From the NCBI GenBank assembly GCA_964617355.1, contig CAZTXP010000056.1:1-64000 (forward strand): 64,000 nt of DNA. The letters are read 5' to 3'. The notes below the pieces were generated by a model that saw nothing but the letters and a program-made list of their open reading frames with translations, did no database searches and was not told the DNA's origin. This document shows, piece after piece, positions 16,469-25,142 of the stretch (within the stretch, counting starts at the first letter, position 1; each line of letters begins with the position of its first letter). The DNA comes from CAZTDU01 sp964617355. GTDB taxonomy: Bacteria > Pseudomonadota > Gammaproteobacteria > Burkholderiales > SG8-39. A program made the translations under genes and the position numbers.

Positions 16469-17263
16469 CTAAGTCAAAGTCCGGGTCGTCGACAGAAACG
16501 CCTCGATCCGCCGATTCGCGTCGGCGGGGTTCTCGATCTGTGGGAAGTGCCCGCTGTCGGGAATCACTTCGATGCGCGCCGCCGGCGCGTGGCGGCGCAC
16601 GTGGTCCAGCCACGGCGCGGTGTCGCCTTCCTTCATCGACACGCGGCGCCGGTTCTCGTCCACCTTCGTGGATTGCAGCACCAGCATCGGCGCGCGCACC
16701 GCGGCGAGCGCGGCGGCGGACTGCCCCGCATCCCATCCCGCCATGTTCGGGAACAGCGCCGCGCCGGTCGCGGCCGGCAGGCGCTTGGCGCGCGCGACGA
16801 TGGCGCGCGAGGTGTCGCTCGGCGCGAGGAACATCTGCGAGAAGAGCGCGTCCGCGAACGCGGCGAAGCCGGTGAACTCGATCGCCTGGCGCAGCGCGGC
16901 TTCCGCCTGCGCGGGCTCGCCCGTGCCCATGAGGCTGCCGTCGAGCAACACCAGCGCGCCGATGCGTTCCGGGTCGAGGCGCGCGGCTTCCAGCACCACG
17001 CGGCAACCCATCGAGTGGCCGATCAGCACCGCACCGCGCCAGTCTAGATTGGCGACGAGCGCGGCGACGTCGCCGCCAAAGTGGCCGATGGTGCACTCCT
17101 CGGGGCGGCCCGGCGTCTCGCCATGTCCGCGCAAGTCGCAGGCCGCGACTTCGTGCGTGCGCGAGAAGTGCGCAACCTGTGCCGCCCAGTCGGTGTGGTC
17201 GCAGGCGAAGCCGTGCACGAAGAGGATCGGCGGCGCGCCGGCGCCGCTGCGGGTGAAGTGCAT
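16469..17263 (-). CDS. Alpha/beta hydrolase
   Basis: A 264-aa cytoplasmic hydrolase. The oxyanion-hole motif is LFVHGFACDHTDW, the nucleophile elbow GHSMGCR places the catalytic Ser, an acid is expected near PMLVLQSTKVDE, and the catalytic His is in PDSGHFPQIE. The ATG at 17263 begins just beyond the upstream gene's stop at 17269, so the two are probably cotranscribed. Substrate class (ester, lactone or C–C bond) cannot be set from sequence. A long open frame continues upstream antisense to nothing useful and was not used. Confidence 0.87.
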   Translation of the reverse strand: MHFTRSGAGAPPILFVHGFACDHTDWAAQVAHFSRTHEVAACDLRGHGETPGRPEECTIGHFGGDVAALVANLDWRGAVLIGHSMGCRVVLEAARLDPERIGALVLLDGSLMGTGEPAQAEAALRQAIEFTGFAAFADALFSQMFLAPSDTSRAIVARAKRLPAATGAALFPNMAGWDAGQSAAALAAVRAPMLVLQSTKVDENRRRVSMKEGDTAPWLDHVRRHAPAARIEVIPDSGHFPQIENPADANRRIEAFLSTTRTLT

Positions 17264-17268
17264 CGTGT

Positions 17269-19326
17269 TCAGTCCTCGGTGTCGACGGGTCGGTGCGCCG
17301 CGGCGAGCTTCTGCTGCAACTGTGGCGGCGCCGGATCGTAGTGGCTGAATTCCAGCGCGTAGCTGCCTTGGCCGGCGGTGAGGGACTTCAGGCGCGCCGG
17401 GAAGCCGTCGAGTTCCGCGAGCGGCGCCTGCGCCGAGACCTCGACGACGCCGGGACGCGGCGCGCTCGAGCCCGTGACGTGGCCGCGGCGCGCCGAGAGC
17501 TCGCCGGTGACGTCGCCCATCGCGGATTCGGGCGCCGCCACCGTGACGGTCACGATCGGCTCCAGCACCAGCGCGCGCGCCTTGCCGAGCGCGTCGAGGA
17601 AGGCCTTGCGGCCGGCGGCGACGAACGCCACCTCCTTCGAGTCCACCGAGTGGTGCTTGCCGTCGTATACGGTGACGCGCACGTCCTGCAGCGGGAAGCC
17701 GGCAACGAAGCCGCGCGCCATCGCCTCGCGCACGCCTTTCTCGACCGCTGGGATGAACTGGTGCGGGATCACGCCTCCCTTCACCTGGTCGACGTACTCG
17801 AAGCCCGCGCCGCGCGGCAGGGGCTCCACGCGCAGGAACACCTCGCCGAACTGCCCGGCGCCGCCGGTCTGCTTCTTGTGGCGGTTGTGGCCCTCGGCCT
17901 TCGCCGAGATGGTCTCGCGGTAGGGCACCGCGGGCGGCTTCGTGTCGAGCTCGAGCTTGTACTGCGCCTGCATCTTCGCGAGCGTGGTGCGCAGGTGCAT
18001 CTCGCCGATGCCGCGCAGCACGGTTTCGTTCGACGCGGTGTGCTCGACCGCGAGGCAGGGATCCTCGGCGACGATGCGGTGCAGCGCGTCGGCGAGGCGC
18101 TGCTCGTCGCCGCGCTTCTTCGGGATCAGCGCAAGGCCGAACACCGGTTGCGGCAGCTCGAGCGGCTCGGCGTGGATGTGCGCGTCCTCGGGCGAGTCGT
18201 GCAGGATGTGGTCGTAGGCGATCTCGTCCACCTTGGCGATGCACGCGATGTCGCCGGGCAGCGCCTCGGAAACCTCGACCTGCGTGCGGCCGCGCAGGAG
18301 GTACAGGTGCCCCGCCTTCACGGGCTTCCTGCCCTCGCCGATGTAGAGCGGGGCGCCCGGCGTGAGCCGGCCCTGGTGCACGCGGAAAACGGCGAGGCGG
18401 CCGAGGAAGGGATCGACCTCCAGCTTGAACACGTGGGCGAGCGCGTGCCGCGACGGATCCGGCACGGCCTGCAGCGGCGTCGCCGCCCCGCCGCCGGCGG
18501 GCGTGTTCACGTACTCCGGCGGATTGCCCTCGGTCGGGTTCGGCAGCAGCTTGACGATGACGTCGAGCAGCTCCGCGATGCCGGCGCCGGTCTTCGCGGA
18601 CGTGAATACCACGGGCACGAGGTGGCCCTCGCGCATCGCCTGCTCCAGCGGATCGTGCAGCAGCGTCGGGTCGATGTCGCCCTGCTCGAGGTACTTCTCG
18701 GTCAGCGTTGCGTCGACCTCGACCACCTGGTCCACCAGCTTGCGGTGCGCCTCGGCCACCGACGAGAAGTCCGCGTCTCCCGCGGGCGCGAAGAAGCAGT
18801 CCGACACGCGAGTGCGATTGCCGGCGGGCAGGTTGATCGGCAGGCACTCCTTGCCAAATGCGTCCTGGATGCGCGCGAGCAGCGCCGGCAGGTCGACGCC
18901 ATCGGCGTCGATCTTGTTGACGATGACGAGTCGATCGAGGTGGCGCTTCGCCGCCCACTGCATGAAGCGCTGCGTCATCATCTCGATGCCGTTCTGCGCG
19001 TTCACGACGATGGCCGCGGTCTCGACCGCGCCGAGCGCGGGGATCGAGTGCCCGGCGAGATCCGGGTATCCGGGCGTGTCGAGCAGGTGCACGCGGGCCG
19101 TCTCGTCTCCGGACCTGGCCTCGAAGCTCGCGACCGCGAGCTTCATCGAGTGGCGCAGTTCCTTCTCGAGCGGGGTGTAGTCGCAGGCGGTGGTGCCGCG
19201 CTCGAGGCTCCCCATCGTGGGGATCGCGCCGGCGCGGGCGAGGAGCGCTTCTGCGAGCAGGGTCTTGCCCGCGCCCGAGGCGCCGACGAGCGCGAGGGTG
19301 CGGATGTCCTTCAGGCGGGTGGCCAC
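17269..19326 (-). CDS. EF-G-like GTPase (non-canonical elongation factor G)
   Basis: A 685-aa translation-factor GTPase of the EF-G-like (FusA2-type) branch. G1 is VGASGAGKT (residues 14-22) instead of the usual AHIDAGKTT. G3 is DTPGYPDL, so the catalytic His of canonical EF-G is Tyr87. G4 is NKIDADG. Domain II and the C-terminal domains IV-V are present (SARRGHVTGSS and the VAAPESAMGDVTGEL region). It is likely a ribosome-associated accessory factor rather than the main elongation factor, which would be encoded with the str operon elsewhere. It is followed by the alpha/beta hydrolase after five bases. Confidence 0.87.
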   Translation of the reverse strand: MATRLKDIRTLALVGASGAGKTLLAEALLARAGAIPTMGSLERGTTACDYTPLEKELRHSMKLAVASFEARSGDETARVHLLDTPGYPDLAGHSIPALGAVETAAIVVNAQNGIEMMTQRFMQWAAKRHLDRLVIVNKIDADGVDLPALLARIQDAFGKECLPINLPAGNRTRVSDCFFAPAGDADFSSVAEAHRKLVDQVVEVDATLTEKYLEQGDIDPTLLHDPLEQAMREGHLVPVVFTSAKTGAGIAELLDVIVKLLPNPTEGNPPEYVNTPAGGGAATPLQAVPDPSRHALAHVFKLEVDPFLGRLAVFRVHQGRLTPGAPLYIGEGRKPVKAGHLYLLRGRTQVEVSEALPGDIACIAKVDEIAYDHILHDSPEDAHIHAEPLELPQPVFGLALIPKKRGDEQRLADALHRIVAEDPCLAVEHTASNETVLRGIGEMHLRTTLAKMQAQYKLELDTKPPAVPYRETISAKAEGHNRHKKQTGGAGQFGEVFLRVEPLPRGAGFEYVDQVKGGVIPHQFIPAVEKGVREAMARGFVAGFPLQDVRVTVYDGKHHSVDSKEVAFVAAGRKAFLDALGKARALVLEPIVTVTVAAPESAMGDVTGELSARRGHVTGSSAPRPGVVEVSAQAPLAELDGFPARLKSLTAGQGSYALEFSHYDPAPPQLQQKLAAAHRPVDTED

Positions 19327-19364
19327 GGTGTCTCTCCCGGTTCGTTTCGCGCCAGCTTAGCGCA

Positions 19365-19381
19365 GCCGGCCGAGGGCCGGC
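19365..19381. terminator. GC-rich hairpin downstream of the Gld-type ABC operon
   Basis: A perfect 7-bp stem GCCGGCC / GGCCGGC with loop GAG lies after the stop of the DUF4340 gene (minus strand) and before the EF-G-like gene. No T run follows, so it is a candidate terminator only. Confidence 0.38.
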
Positions 19382-19402
19382 GTCCCGGGAGTTGATGCCG
19401 CG

Positions 19403-20476
19403 CTACTTCTTCTTCGCGTCGTCCTTCTTCTGCTCGAGCAGCTCGGCGCGCGGCTTCATCGCGTCGTCGATCTTGCCCTTGGGCACCAGCAGCACGTGGC
19501 CGGCGAGCGCCTTCTCCTTCGGCAGGCGCTCGGCGAGCTTCTTCTGGCGGTCTTCCGCGTCCTTGCCCTCGGCCTTCGGCTCGCCCTCCACCGAGACCGT
19601 CACCGGATAGTGGTCGCCGGAGAGCTTGCCCACGCGCAGCGTGTAGGTGAGGCCGTCGAGCGTGGTCGCGACGAGCGTGGTAGGCGCATCCATGCCCTCG
19701 GGCTTCGCGTCCTTCGGCAACACGTCGAAGACGTCGACGCTCGAGAGCGTGTACGAGGCCGAATTGGCGCGCGTGACCTCGAGCTTCTCGCCCGGCTTCG
19801 CGCCGTCGAGCTTCCAGTCGGCGTTGTCGCCGGTGCGCTCGATCCTCCAGCCGCCGCCGACGGCGAGCTTCGCCTCGAGCGACTTCACCTTCTCGACCTG
19901 GAAGCCGGCCTTCGATACCCAGTCGGACGACTTCGTGCTCGCCTGCGCGAGCGGGTCGGAGACGATGAACACTTCCTTGTCGTTGCCCGGCACCATCACG
20001 AAGCGGCCGTCGCCAAGCGCCTTGTCGGGGTTCGCCGGCTCGGACTTGAAGTACTTCTTGCCGATGGTGAGCGCGCCCAGCACCTTGCCGTCCGCGCCCT
20101 TGAACTCGACCACCGTGCCGCCGGTGGCGTCGAGCAGCAGCCGCGCGCGGTCCTTCTCGCCGATCGGCTCGACCTGGCCGATCTTGAGCTCGATGGCCTT
20201 GACCACGAACTCCTTCACCTTCTCGAGTTCGGCGGTGTAGTCGGCGCGCTCGGCGATGGTCCAGCGGTCGTCCTTGCGCGCGAGCGTGATCGTGCCCTTC
20301 GGGTCGCGGATCGACACCCCGGCGACATCCGCCGCCTTCAGGCCCTTCAGGAGCGGCTGGCCGAGGGTGCCGGAGGCGGCGGGCTTCTGCGTGCCCTGCT
20401 GGTTGCGGATGACGAGCGCGCCGCCGCCGAGCACGGCGAGCAGCACGACGAGGACGAGGGCGATGCGGGCGTTCAT
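19403..20476 (-). CDS. DUF4340 domain protein, Gld-type ABC accessory
   Basis: A 357-aa protein with a single N-terminal membrane anchor (residues about 4-24, ending ALVIRNQQ) and a long soluble periplasmic part made of repeated DUF4340-like units such as VSIRDPKGTITLARKDDRWTI. Acidic and Lys-rich segments follow, with a basic tail EQKKDDAKKK. DUF4340 genes commonly follow GldG-like genes, as here, with 13 bases between. It probably works as an extracytoplasmic partner of the ABC complex. Its exact function is unknown. Confidence 0.83.
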   Translation of the reverse strand: MNARIALVLVVLLAVLGGGALVIRNQQGTQKPAASGTLGQPLLKGLKAADVAGVSIRDPKGTITLARKDDRWTIAERADYTAELEKVKEFVVKAIELKIGQVEPIGEKDRARLLLDATGGTVVEFKGADGKVLGALTIGKKYFKSEPANPDKALGDGRFVMVPGNDKEVFIVSDPLAQASTKSSDWVSKAGFQVEKVKSLEAKLAVGGGWRIERTGDNADWKLDGAKPGEKLEVTRANSASYTLSSVDVFDVLPKDAKPEGMDAPTTLVATTLDGLTYTLRVGKLSGDHYPVTVSVEGEPKAEGKDAEDRQKKLAERLPKEKALAGHVLLVPKGKIDDAMKPRAELLEQKKDDAKKK

Positions 20477-20489
20477 GGCGGGATCCTCC

Positions 20490-22367
20490 TCAGGCGGCCG
20501 CGGACACGCGGCGGCGGCGCAGCAGCGCGACGCCGAGGCCGAGCAGCATGACGAGGACGGGCATCACCGCGATGTTCGCCACCTTGGTCCAGAAGACCAG
20601 CGCCTCGGCGTCCTGCCGCAGCTCCTTGCGCAGTTCCTTCAGTTCCAGTCGCGTGCGCGCGGCGCGCTTCTTGAAGTTCTCGAGCTCCGCCTGCTGCTCG
20701 GGCGAGAGCACCTGCGGGCCTTTCGCCGCGGCGCCGCGGGCGCGCTGCAGCTCCTGCATGCGCTCGGTGGTCTTCTGCAGGTCGTCCTCCAGCGACTTCA
20801 GCTTGCCGAAGTATTGCTGCTGCGCCTGCGCCTCCATCTCGCGCACCACGGTGAGCGGGCGGAACGACGCGGTGCGGCTCGCCATGCCGAGGAGCGCGTC
20901 GCCCGAGGTGAACTGGTCCACCATCGCCTGCGCGAACGCGAGGTTGCCGTTCGAGGGCACCACGACCTTGCGGCCGAAGACGTCCTGCACGTCGACCGCG
21001 GCGCCGTCGTTCAGCATGTCGACGTCGCCGACCACGATCACCGAGGTCTCGGCGGTGCCTTGCGCCAGGTGCGGCGCGGGCTCGGGCTTGGGCTTCGCGT
21101 CCTTCGCGGGCGGCAGCTCGTCCTTCGGGCGGCCATCGGGGAAGGCCGACTTGAACTTGCCGGTGATGCGCAGTGCGAGGGGCAATTCCTTGCCGCTCGC
21201 CACGAATCCCTTCATCGCGGCGTCGCCGGAGACGCTGGCGACGATGTTGTCGACGAACATGTTGGTCTTCGAGGACTTCACCAGCTCGGTCTTCTTCAGG
21301 CCCTCGACCGGCTTGGACTCGAACGCGCCGCCGAAGGCGTAGAGCAGGGTCTCGATCTGGCTGGTGACGATGTCCGAGCGATCGAACGCGGCGCGGTTCA
21401 GCGACAGCACGGTCGGCGTGTAGCGCTGCCCGCCGCCCGAGGCGTAGGTCACGTCGGCGATCACCTTGCCCGGGTTCATCTCGAGGCCCCAGGCCTTGAA
21501 GAGCTTCGGCAAGGACGAACTCGTGCCGTTGCCCTGAGGCACGCCGGGCATCTGCGAGGGCTGCTGGTCGAAGTAGGCGAGCGGGTCGACGAAGGCGATG
21601 AGCTTCCCGCCGCGCAGTACGAACTGGTCGAGCGCGTACTCGGTGGAATCGGGCAGGTCGCGCGGGTGGATGACGAGGAGCACGTTGATGTCCTTGTCGA
21701 TCTCGGTCGCGGTGACGTTCACTTCCTTGACGTTGAAGTCGCGCTTCAGCTCCGTGGCCAGCACCCACGGCTCCGAGCCCTGGCGCGTGAACGGGTTGAA
21801 CGGCGTGCCGAGCACCGGCATGCCGGCCATCAGGCCGACGGTCGGCTTCTCGGCGATGGCGACGCGCGCGATCGCCTTGGCGAGGTCGTACTCCAGCAGC
21901 CGCTCGCGCTGCGGCGCGACGGTCGGGATCACCTGCTTGCGGTCGAGCTGCGACACCGAGAGGCCGAGGTAGAACGACTCGCCGGTATAGAGCTGCTGCG
22001 CGTCGATGCCGTCGAGCTGCGCGGCGTCTTCCTCTTCGCTGTCGGGTTTCGGGTTGTAGCGCTCGACGACGAGTTTGTCGCCGGCGATCGACTTGAACTC
22101 CTTCACCATGTCGTCCACGCGCTGCGCGAAGCTGCGCATCTGCACCGGGATCGACTGGTCGCCCTGCGAGATGTAGACGCGCACCTTGACCGGCGCCTGC
22201 AGGTTGCGCAGCAGCTTCTTCGTGCCATCCGACAAGGTATAGAGGTTGCCCTCGGTCAGGTCGGCGCGCATCGGCACCGTCGAGACGAGGAAGTTCCCCG
22301 CGACGAGCACGAGGAACAGGGCCACGAGGCCCACGGCGGAATAGATCAGCGCTTCGTTCTTCTTCAT
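20490..22367 (-). CDS. GldG-like ABC system membrane protein
   Basis: A 625-aa protein with an N-terminal transmembrane helix (about 9-29), a large GldG/ABC_transp_aux periplasmic domain (EGNLYTLSDGTKKLLRNL near residue 40, KPTVGLMAGMPVLG, LLVIHPRDLPD, GKLIAFVDPLAYFD), a predicted coiled coil near residues 520-590 and a C-terminal transmembrane helix (IAVMPVLVMLLGLGVALL). It resembles IFT52-like auxiliary subunits of GldA/F/G exporters. It lies 16 bases after the permease gene and 13 bases before DUF4340. Confidence 0.87.
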   Translation of the reverse strand: MKKNEALIYSAVGLVALFLVLVAGNFLVSTVPMRADLTEGNLYTLSDGTKKLLRNLQAPVKVRVYISQGDQSIPVQMRSFAQRVDDMVKEFKSIAGDKLVVERYNPKPDSEEEDAAQLDGIDAQQLYTGESFYLGLSVSQLDRKQVIPTVAPQRERLLEYDLAKAIARVAIAEKPTVGLMAGMPVLGTPFNPFTRQGSEPWVLATELKRDFNVKEVNVTATEIDKDINVLLVIHPRDLPDSTEYALDQFVLRGGKLIAFVDPLAYFDQQPSQMPGVPQGNGTSSSLPKLFKAWGLEMNPGKVIADVTYASGGGQRYTPTVLSLNRAAFDRSDIVTSQIETLLYAFGGAFESKPVEGLKKTELVKSSKTNMFVDNIVASVSGDAAMKGFVASGKELPLALRITGKFKSAFPDGRPKDELPPAKDAKPKPEPAPHLAQGTAETSVIVVGDVDMLNDGAAVDVQDVFGRKVVVPSNGNLAFAQAMVDQFTSGDALLGMASRTASFRPLTVVREMEAQAQQQYFGKLKSLEDDLQKTTERMQELQRARGAAAKGPQVLSPEQQAELENFKKRAARTRLELKELRKELRQDAEALVFWTKVANIAVMPVLVMLLGLGVALLRRRRVSAAA

Positions 22368-22383
22368 GGTCGTGTCCCTCGCC

Positions 22384-23127
22384 TCAGCCCGCGCGGTGCC
22401 CGCGGATCACCACGCCCGTGGCGAAGAGGGCGAAGCCGATCACCGACAGGAAGAACGCGAGGTCCTTGGTGTCGATGACGCCTTTCTGGAAGCCGTCGAA
22501 GTGCGTGATCACCGAGAACGCGGCCACCGTCTCGACGACCGCCGGGCTCGCCCAGCGCACCAGCATGTCGGTCACCGGGTTGAAGCCGGCGAGGATCAGG
22601 AACAGGCACAGCACCACCGCGAGGATGAAGGCGATGACCTGGTTGCGCGTCATCGCCGAGGTCAGGCAGGTGATGGCGAGGTAGGCGCCCGAGAGGAACA
22701 GGCTCCCCAGGTACCCTGCGAAGATCATGCCGTTGTCCGGGCTGCCGAGGATGTTCACCGTCAGCACCACCGGGAAGGTCAGCGCCAGCGCGATGGCGAG
22801 GAAGACCCACGACGCCAGGAACTTGCCCAGGATCGCCTGCCACGGCGTGATCGGCATCGTCAGCAGCAGCTCGATGGTGCCGGCGCGGCGCTCTTCCGAC
22901 CACAGGCGCATGCCGACCGCGGGCACGAGCACGAGGTACAGCCACGGGTGCCACGCGAAGAACGCGCCCAGGCTCGCTTCGCCGCGCTCGAAGAACGCGC
23001 CGGCGGTGAAGGTGAAGAATCCCGTCATCAGCAGGAAGATGACGAGGAACACGTAGGCGACCGGCGAGGTGAAGTAGCTCGTCAGCTCGCGCTTGGCGAT
23101 GGTCTTGATGTGTCGGGCGGCGGTCAT
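22384..23127 (-). CDS. GldF-like ABC-2 permease
   Basis: A 247-aa inner-membrane permease with about six hydrophobic segments. It starts IKTIAKRELTSYFTSPVAYVFLVIFLL, typical of GldF/NosY-type ABC-2 permeases, and has the conserved RLWSEERRAGTIELLLTMPIT loop. It sits 10 bases after the ATPase gene. With the ATPase and GldG-like protein it forms a full transporter. In non-gliding proteobacteria such systems are of unknown cargo. Confidence 0.9.
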   Translation of the reverse strand: MTAARHIKTIAKRELTSYFTSPVAYVFLVIFLLMTGFFTFTAGAFFERGEASLGAFFAWHPWLYLVLVPAVGMRLWSEERRAGTIELLLTMPITPWQAILGKFLASWVFLAIALALTFPVVLTVNILGSPDNGMIFAGYLGSLFLSGAYLAITCLTSAMTRNQVIAFILAVVLCLFLILAGFNPVTDMLVRWASPAVVETVAAFSVITHFDGFQKGVIDTKDLAFFLSVIGFALFATGVVIRGHRAG

Positions 23128-23137
23128 GTCGGATCCG

Positions 23138-24058
23138 TTACTTCTTCACGGTGTCGGGCAGCGTGATGCGGCGGAAGACCTCGTCGAGCTGGCCCTCCTC
23201 GGTGCGCAGCTCTTCCAGCTTCCAGCCTTCGCGGTCGGCGAGCGAGAGCACGGCGCGGGCGAGTTCGGCCGCGGCCGCCTTGTCCTTCGGGAAGACGCGG
23301 AACGCGTTGCCCACGAGCTCGACGCGACCGAGCGGCGCGAGTTTCTCGGCGCTGGCGCCCTGGGCGGCGATGGTCACGGCACCGGCGAGTTCCGACATCG
23401 CGCGCAGTTCCGCGGGCGTGCCGTTCGCGACCACGCGGCCGCGGTCGATGATGATGGCGCGCGTGCAGGCCGCGTCCACCTCTTCGAGGATGTGCGTCGA
23501 GAACACCACCGCCTTGGTCTTGCCCAGTTCGCGGATGAGGTTGCGCACCTCGTGCTTCTGGTTCGGGTCGAGGCCGTCGGTCGGCTCGTCCATGATCAGT
23601 ACGTCCGGGTCGTGGATCAGCGACTGCGCGAGGCAGGTGCGGTGCTTGTAGCCCTTGGAGAGCGTATCGATCGACTGGTGCAGCACCGACTCTAGGAAGC
23701 AGCGCTCGACGACGCGGTGCACTGCCTTCCTGCGCGCATCGCCGTCGAGGCCGCGCAGCTCGGCGGCGAAGGAGAGGAATCCCTGCACCGTCATGTCGGG
23801 GTACGAGGCCGCGTTCTCGGGCAGGTAGCCGATCAGGCGCTTGGCTTCCAGCGGCGACTCGACCACGTCATGGCCGCCCACCGAGACCTTGCCGGAGGTC
23901 GGTGGGTAGAAGCCCGTGATCATCCGCATGGTGGTGGACTTGCCGGCGCCGTTCGGGCCCAGGAAGCCGAGCACTTCGCCGCGCTCGACGGTGAACGACA
24001 CGTCGTCCACGGCGCGCTTCGCGCCGAAAGTCTTCGTAAGGTGTTCGATACGGATCAT
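23138..24058 (-). CDS. GldA-like ABC transporter ATPase
   Basis: A 306-aa ATPase that drives the GldF/GldG-like complex. Walker A is GPNGAGKST, the signature is LSKGYKHR rather than LSGGQ, Walker B is VLIMDEPTDGLDP, and the switch His is in VVFSTHILEEV. A C-terminal domain of about 80 residues (AGAVTIAAQGASAEKL onward) is typical of GldA/CcmA-like subunits. It is the first gene of a four-gene minus-strand operon and diverges from a Bug receptor gene across a 133-base gap. Confidence 0.92.
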   Translation of the reverse strand: MIRIEHLTKTFGAKRAVDDVSFTVERGEVLGFLGPNGAGKSTTMRMITGFYPPTSGKVSVGGHDVVESPLEAKRLIGYLPENAASYPDMTVQGFLSFAAELRGLDGDARRKAVHRVVERCFLESVLHQSIDTLSKGYKHRTCLAQSLIHDPDVLIMDEPTDGLDPNQKHEVRNLIRELGKTKAVVFSTHILEEVDAACTRAIIIDRGRVVANGTPAELRAMSELAGAVTIAAQGASAEKLAPLGRVELVGNAFRVFPKDKAAAAELARAVLSLADREGWKLEELRTEEGQLDEVFRRITLPDTVKK

Positions 24059-24191
24059 GGTCGGGTTCGCGCCTCCCGCGCGCCGATATAGGGTCGGGGG
24101 CCCGGCAATTCAAGGGGGGCGCATTATCCCCCGAAAACGCGCCCCGTCGCTCGGTAGAATCCGCAGACCGTCCAAGGAGAGGGGAAGTTCC

Positions 24192-25142
24192 ATGAGAATC
24201 GTCGCCGCCCTGCTGTCGCTCGCCTTCGCCGGGGCCGCGTGCGCCCAGGCCTACCCTTCGAAGCCGATCCGCATCATCGTGCCGTTCGCCCCGGGCGGCG
24301 GATCCGACTTCATCGGCCGCTTCATCGCCCAGCGCATGTCCGCCACGATCGGCCAGCAGGTGGTCGTCGAGAACAAGCCCGGCGCCGGCGGCGTGCTCGG
24401 CATCGAGCAGGGCGTGAAGGCGGCGCCCGACGGCTACACCCTCACGCTGGTCGCCTCGAGCTACACGGTGAACCCGAGCCTGTACAAGCTCAGCTTCGAC
24501 CCGGTCGCCGACGTCACGCCGGTGATCCAGCTGTCGCAGGGGCCGCTCCTCGTGGTGGTCGGCGCGTCGCTGCCGTACAAGACGCTGAAGGACCTGATCG
24601 CCGCGGCGAAGGCGAAGCCGGGCTCGATCAACTACGCGTCGTCGGGACAGGGCAGCGTGATCCACCTTGCCACCGAGATGTTCGACAACATGGCCGGCAT
24701 CAAGATGAACCACGTGCCGTACAAGGGCACCGGCCCGGCGCTCACCGACACGCTCTCCGGGCAGACGCAGGTGTTCTTCAGCAGCACCGCGAACGCGATG
24801 GGCCACGTGAAGGGCGGCAAGCTGCGCCCGCTGGCGGTCACCACCTCGAAGCGCATCCCCGCGCTGCCCGACGTGCCCACGGTCGCCGAGGCGGGCGTCC
24901 CCGGCTACGAGGCGATCCTCTGGCACGGCCTGATCGGGCCGAAGGGGCTGCCGGCGCCGATCGTGGAGCGCCTGAACAAGGAGGCGACCGCGATCCTGGC
25001 CTTGAAGGACTCGGGCGAGCAACTGCAGAACGACGGCGTCGCGCCCGCCGGCGGCAGTGCCGCGCAGTTCGCCGCAGTGATCAAGAGGGAGATCGGCGTC
25101 TGGAAGAAGGTGGCGACCGACGCCGGGGTGAAGCCGGAGTAG
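24192..25142 (+). CDS. Bug-family TTT substrate-binding protein
   Basis: Periplasmic receptor (316 aa). The signal peptide is residues 1-19, ending GAACAQA. Landmarks are YPSKPIRIIVPFAPGGGSD, VVVENKPGAGGV, APDGYTL, HVPYKGTGP and VPTVAEAGVPG. AAGGAGAGGGG-like purines precede the start and a TAGAAT -10-like box lies at 24155. It has no partner enzyme downstream. Its 3' end overlaps the LysR gene on the other strand by 62 bases, which suggests the regulator controls it or a distant transporter. Confidence 0.93.
   Translation: MRIVAALLSLAFAGAACAQAYPSKPIRIIVPFAPGGGSDFIGRFIAQRMSATIGQQVVVENKPGAGGVLGIEQGVKAAPDGYTLTLVASSYTVNPSLYKLSFDPVADVTPVIQLSQGPLLVVVGASLPYKTLKDLIAAAKAKPGSINYASSGQGSVIHLATEMFDNMAGIKMNHVPYKGTGPALTDTLSGQTQVFFSSTANAMGHVKGGKLRPLAVTTSKRIPALPDVPTVAEAGVPGYEAILWHGLIGPKGLPAPIVERLNKEATAILALKDSGEQLQNDGVAPAGGSAAQFAAVIKREIGVWKKVATDAGVKPE

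Noticed and set aside
20256..22478. A 740-codon plus-strand open frame opposite the GldG-like gene, and similar long antisense frames at 1186-3171, 17293-19395 and 56141-58963
   Set aside because: High GC makes long spurious frames on the strand opposite real genes. Their products are Arg/His/Asp-rich low-complexity sequence without known motifs, and each is opposite a well-supported gene.
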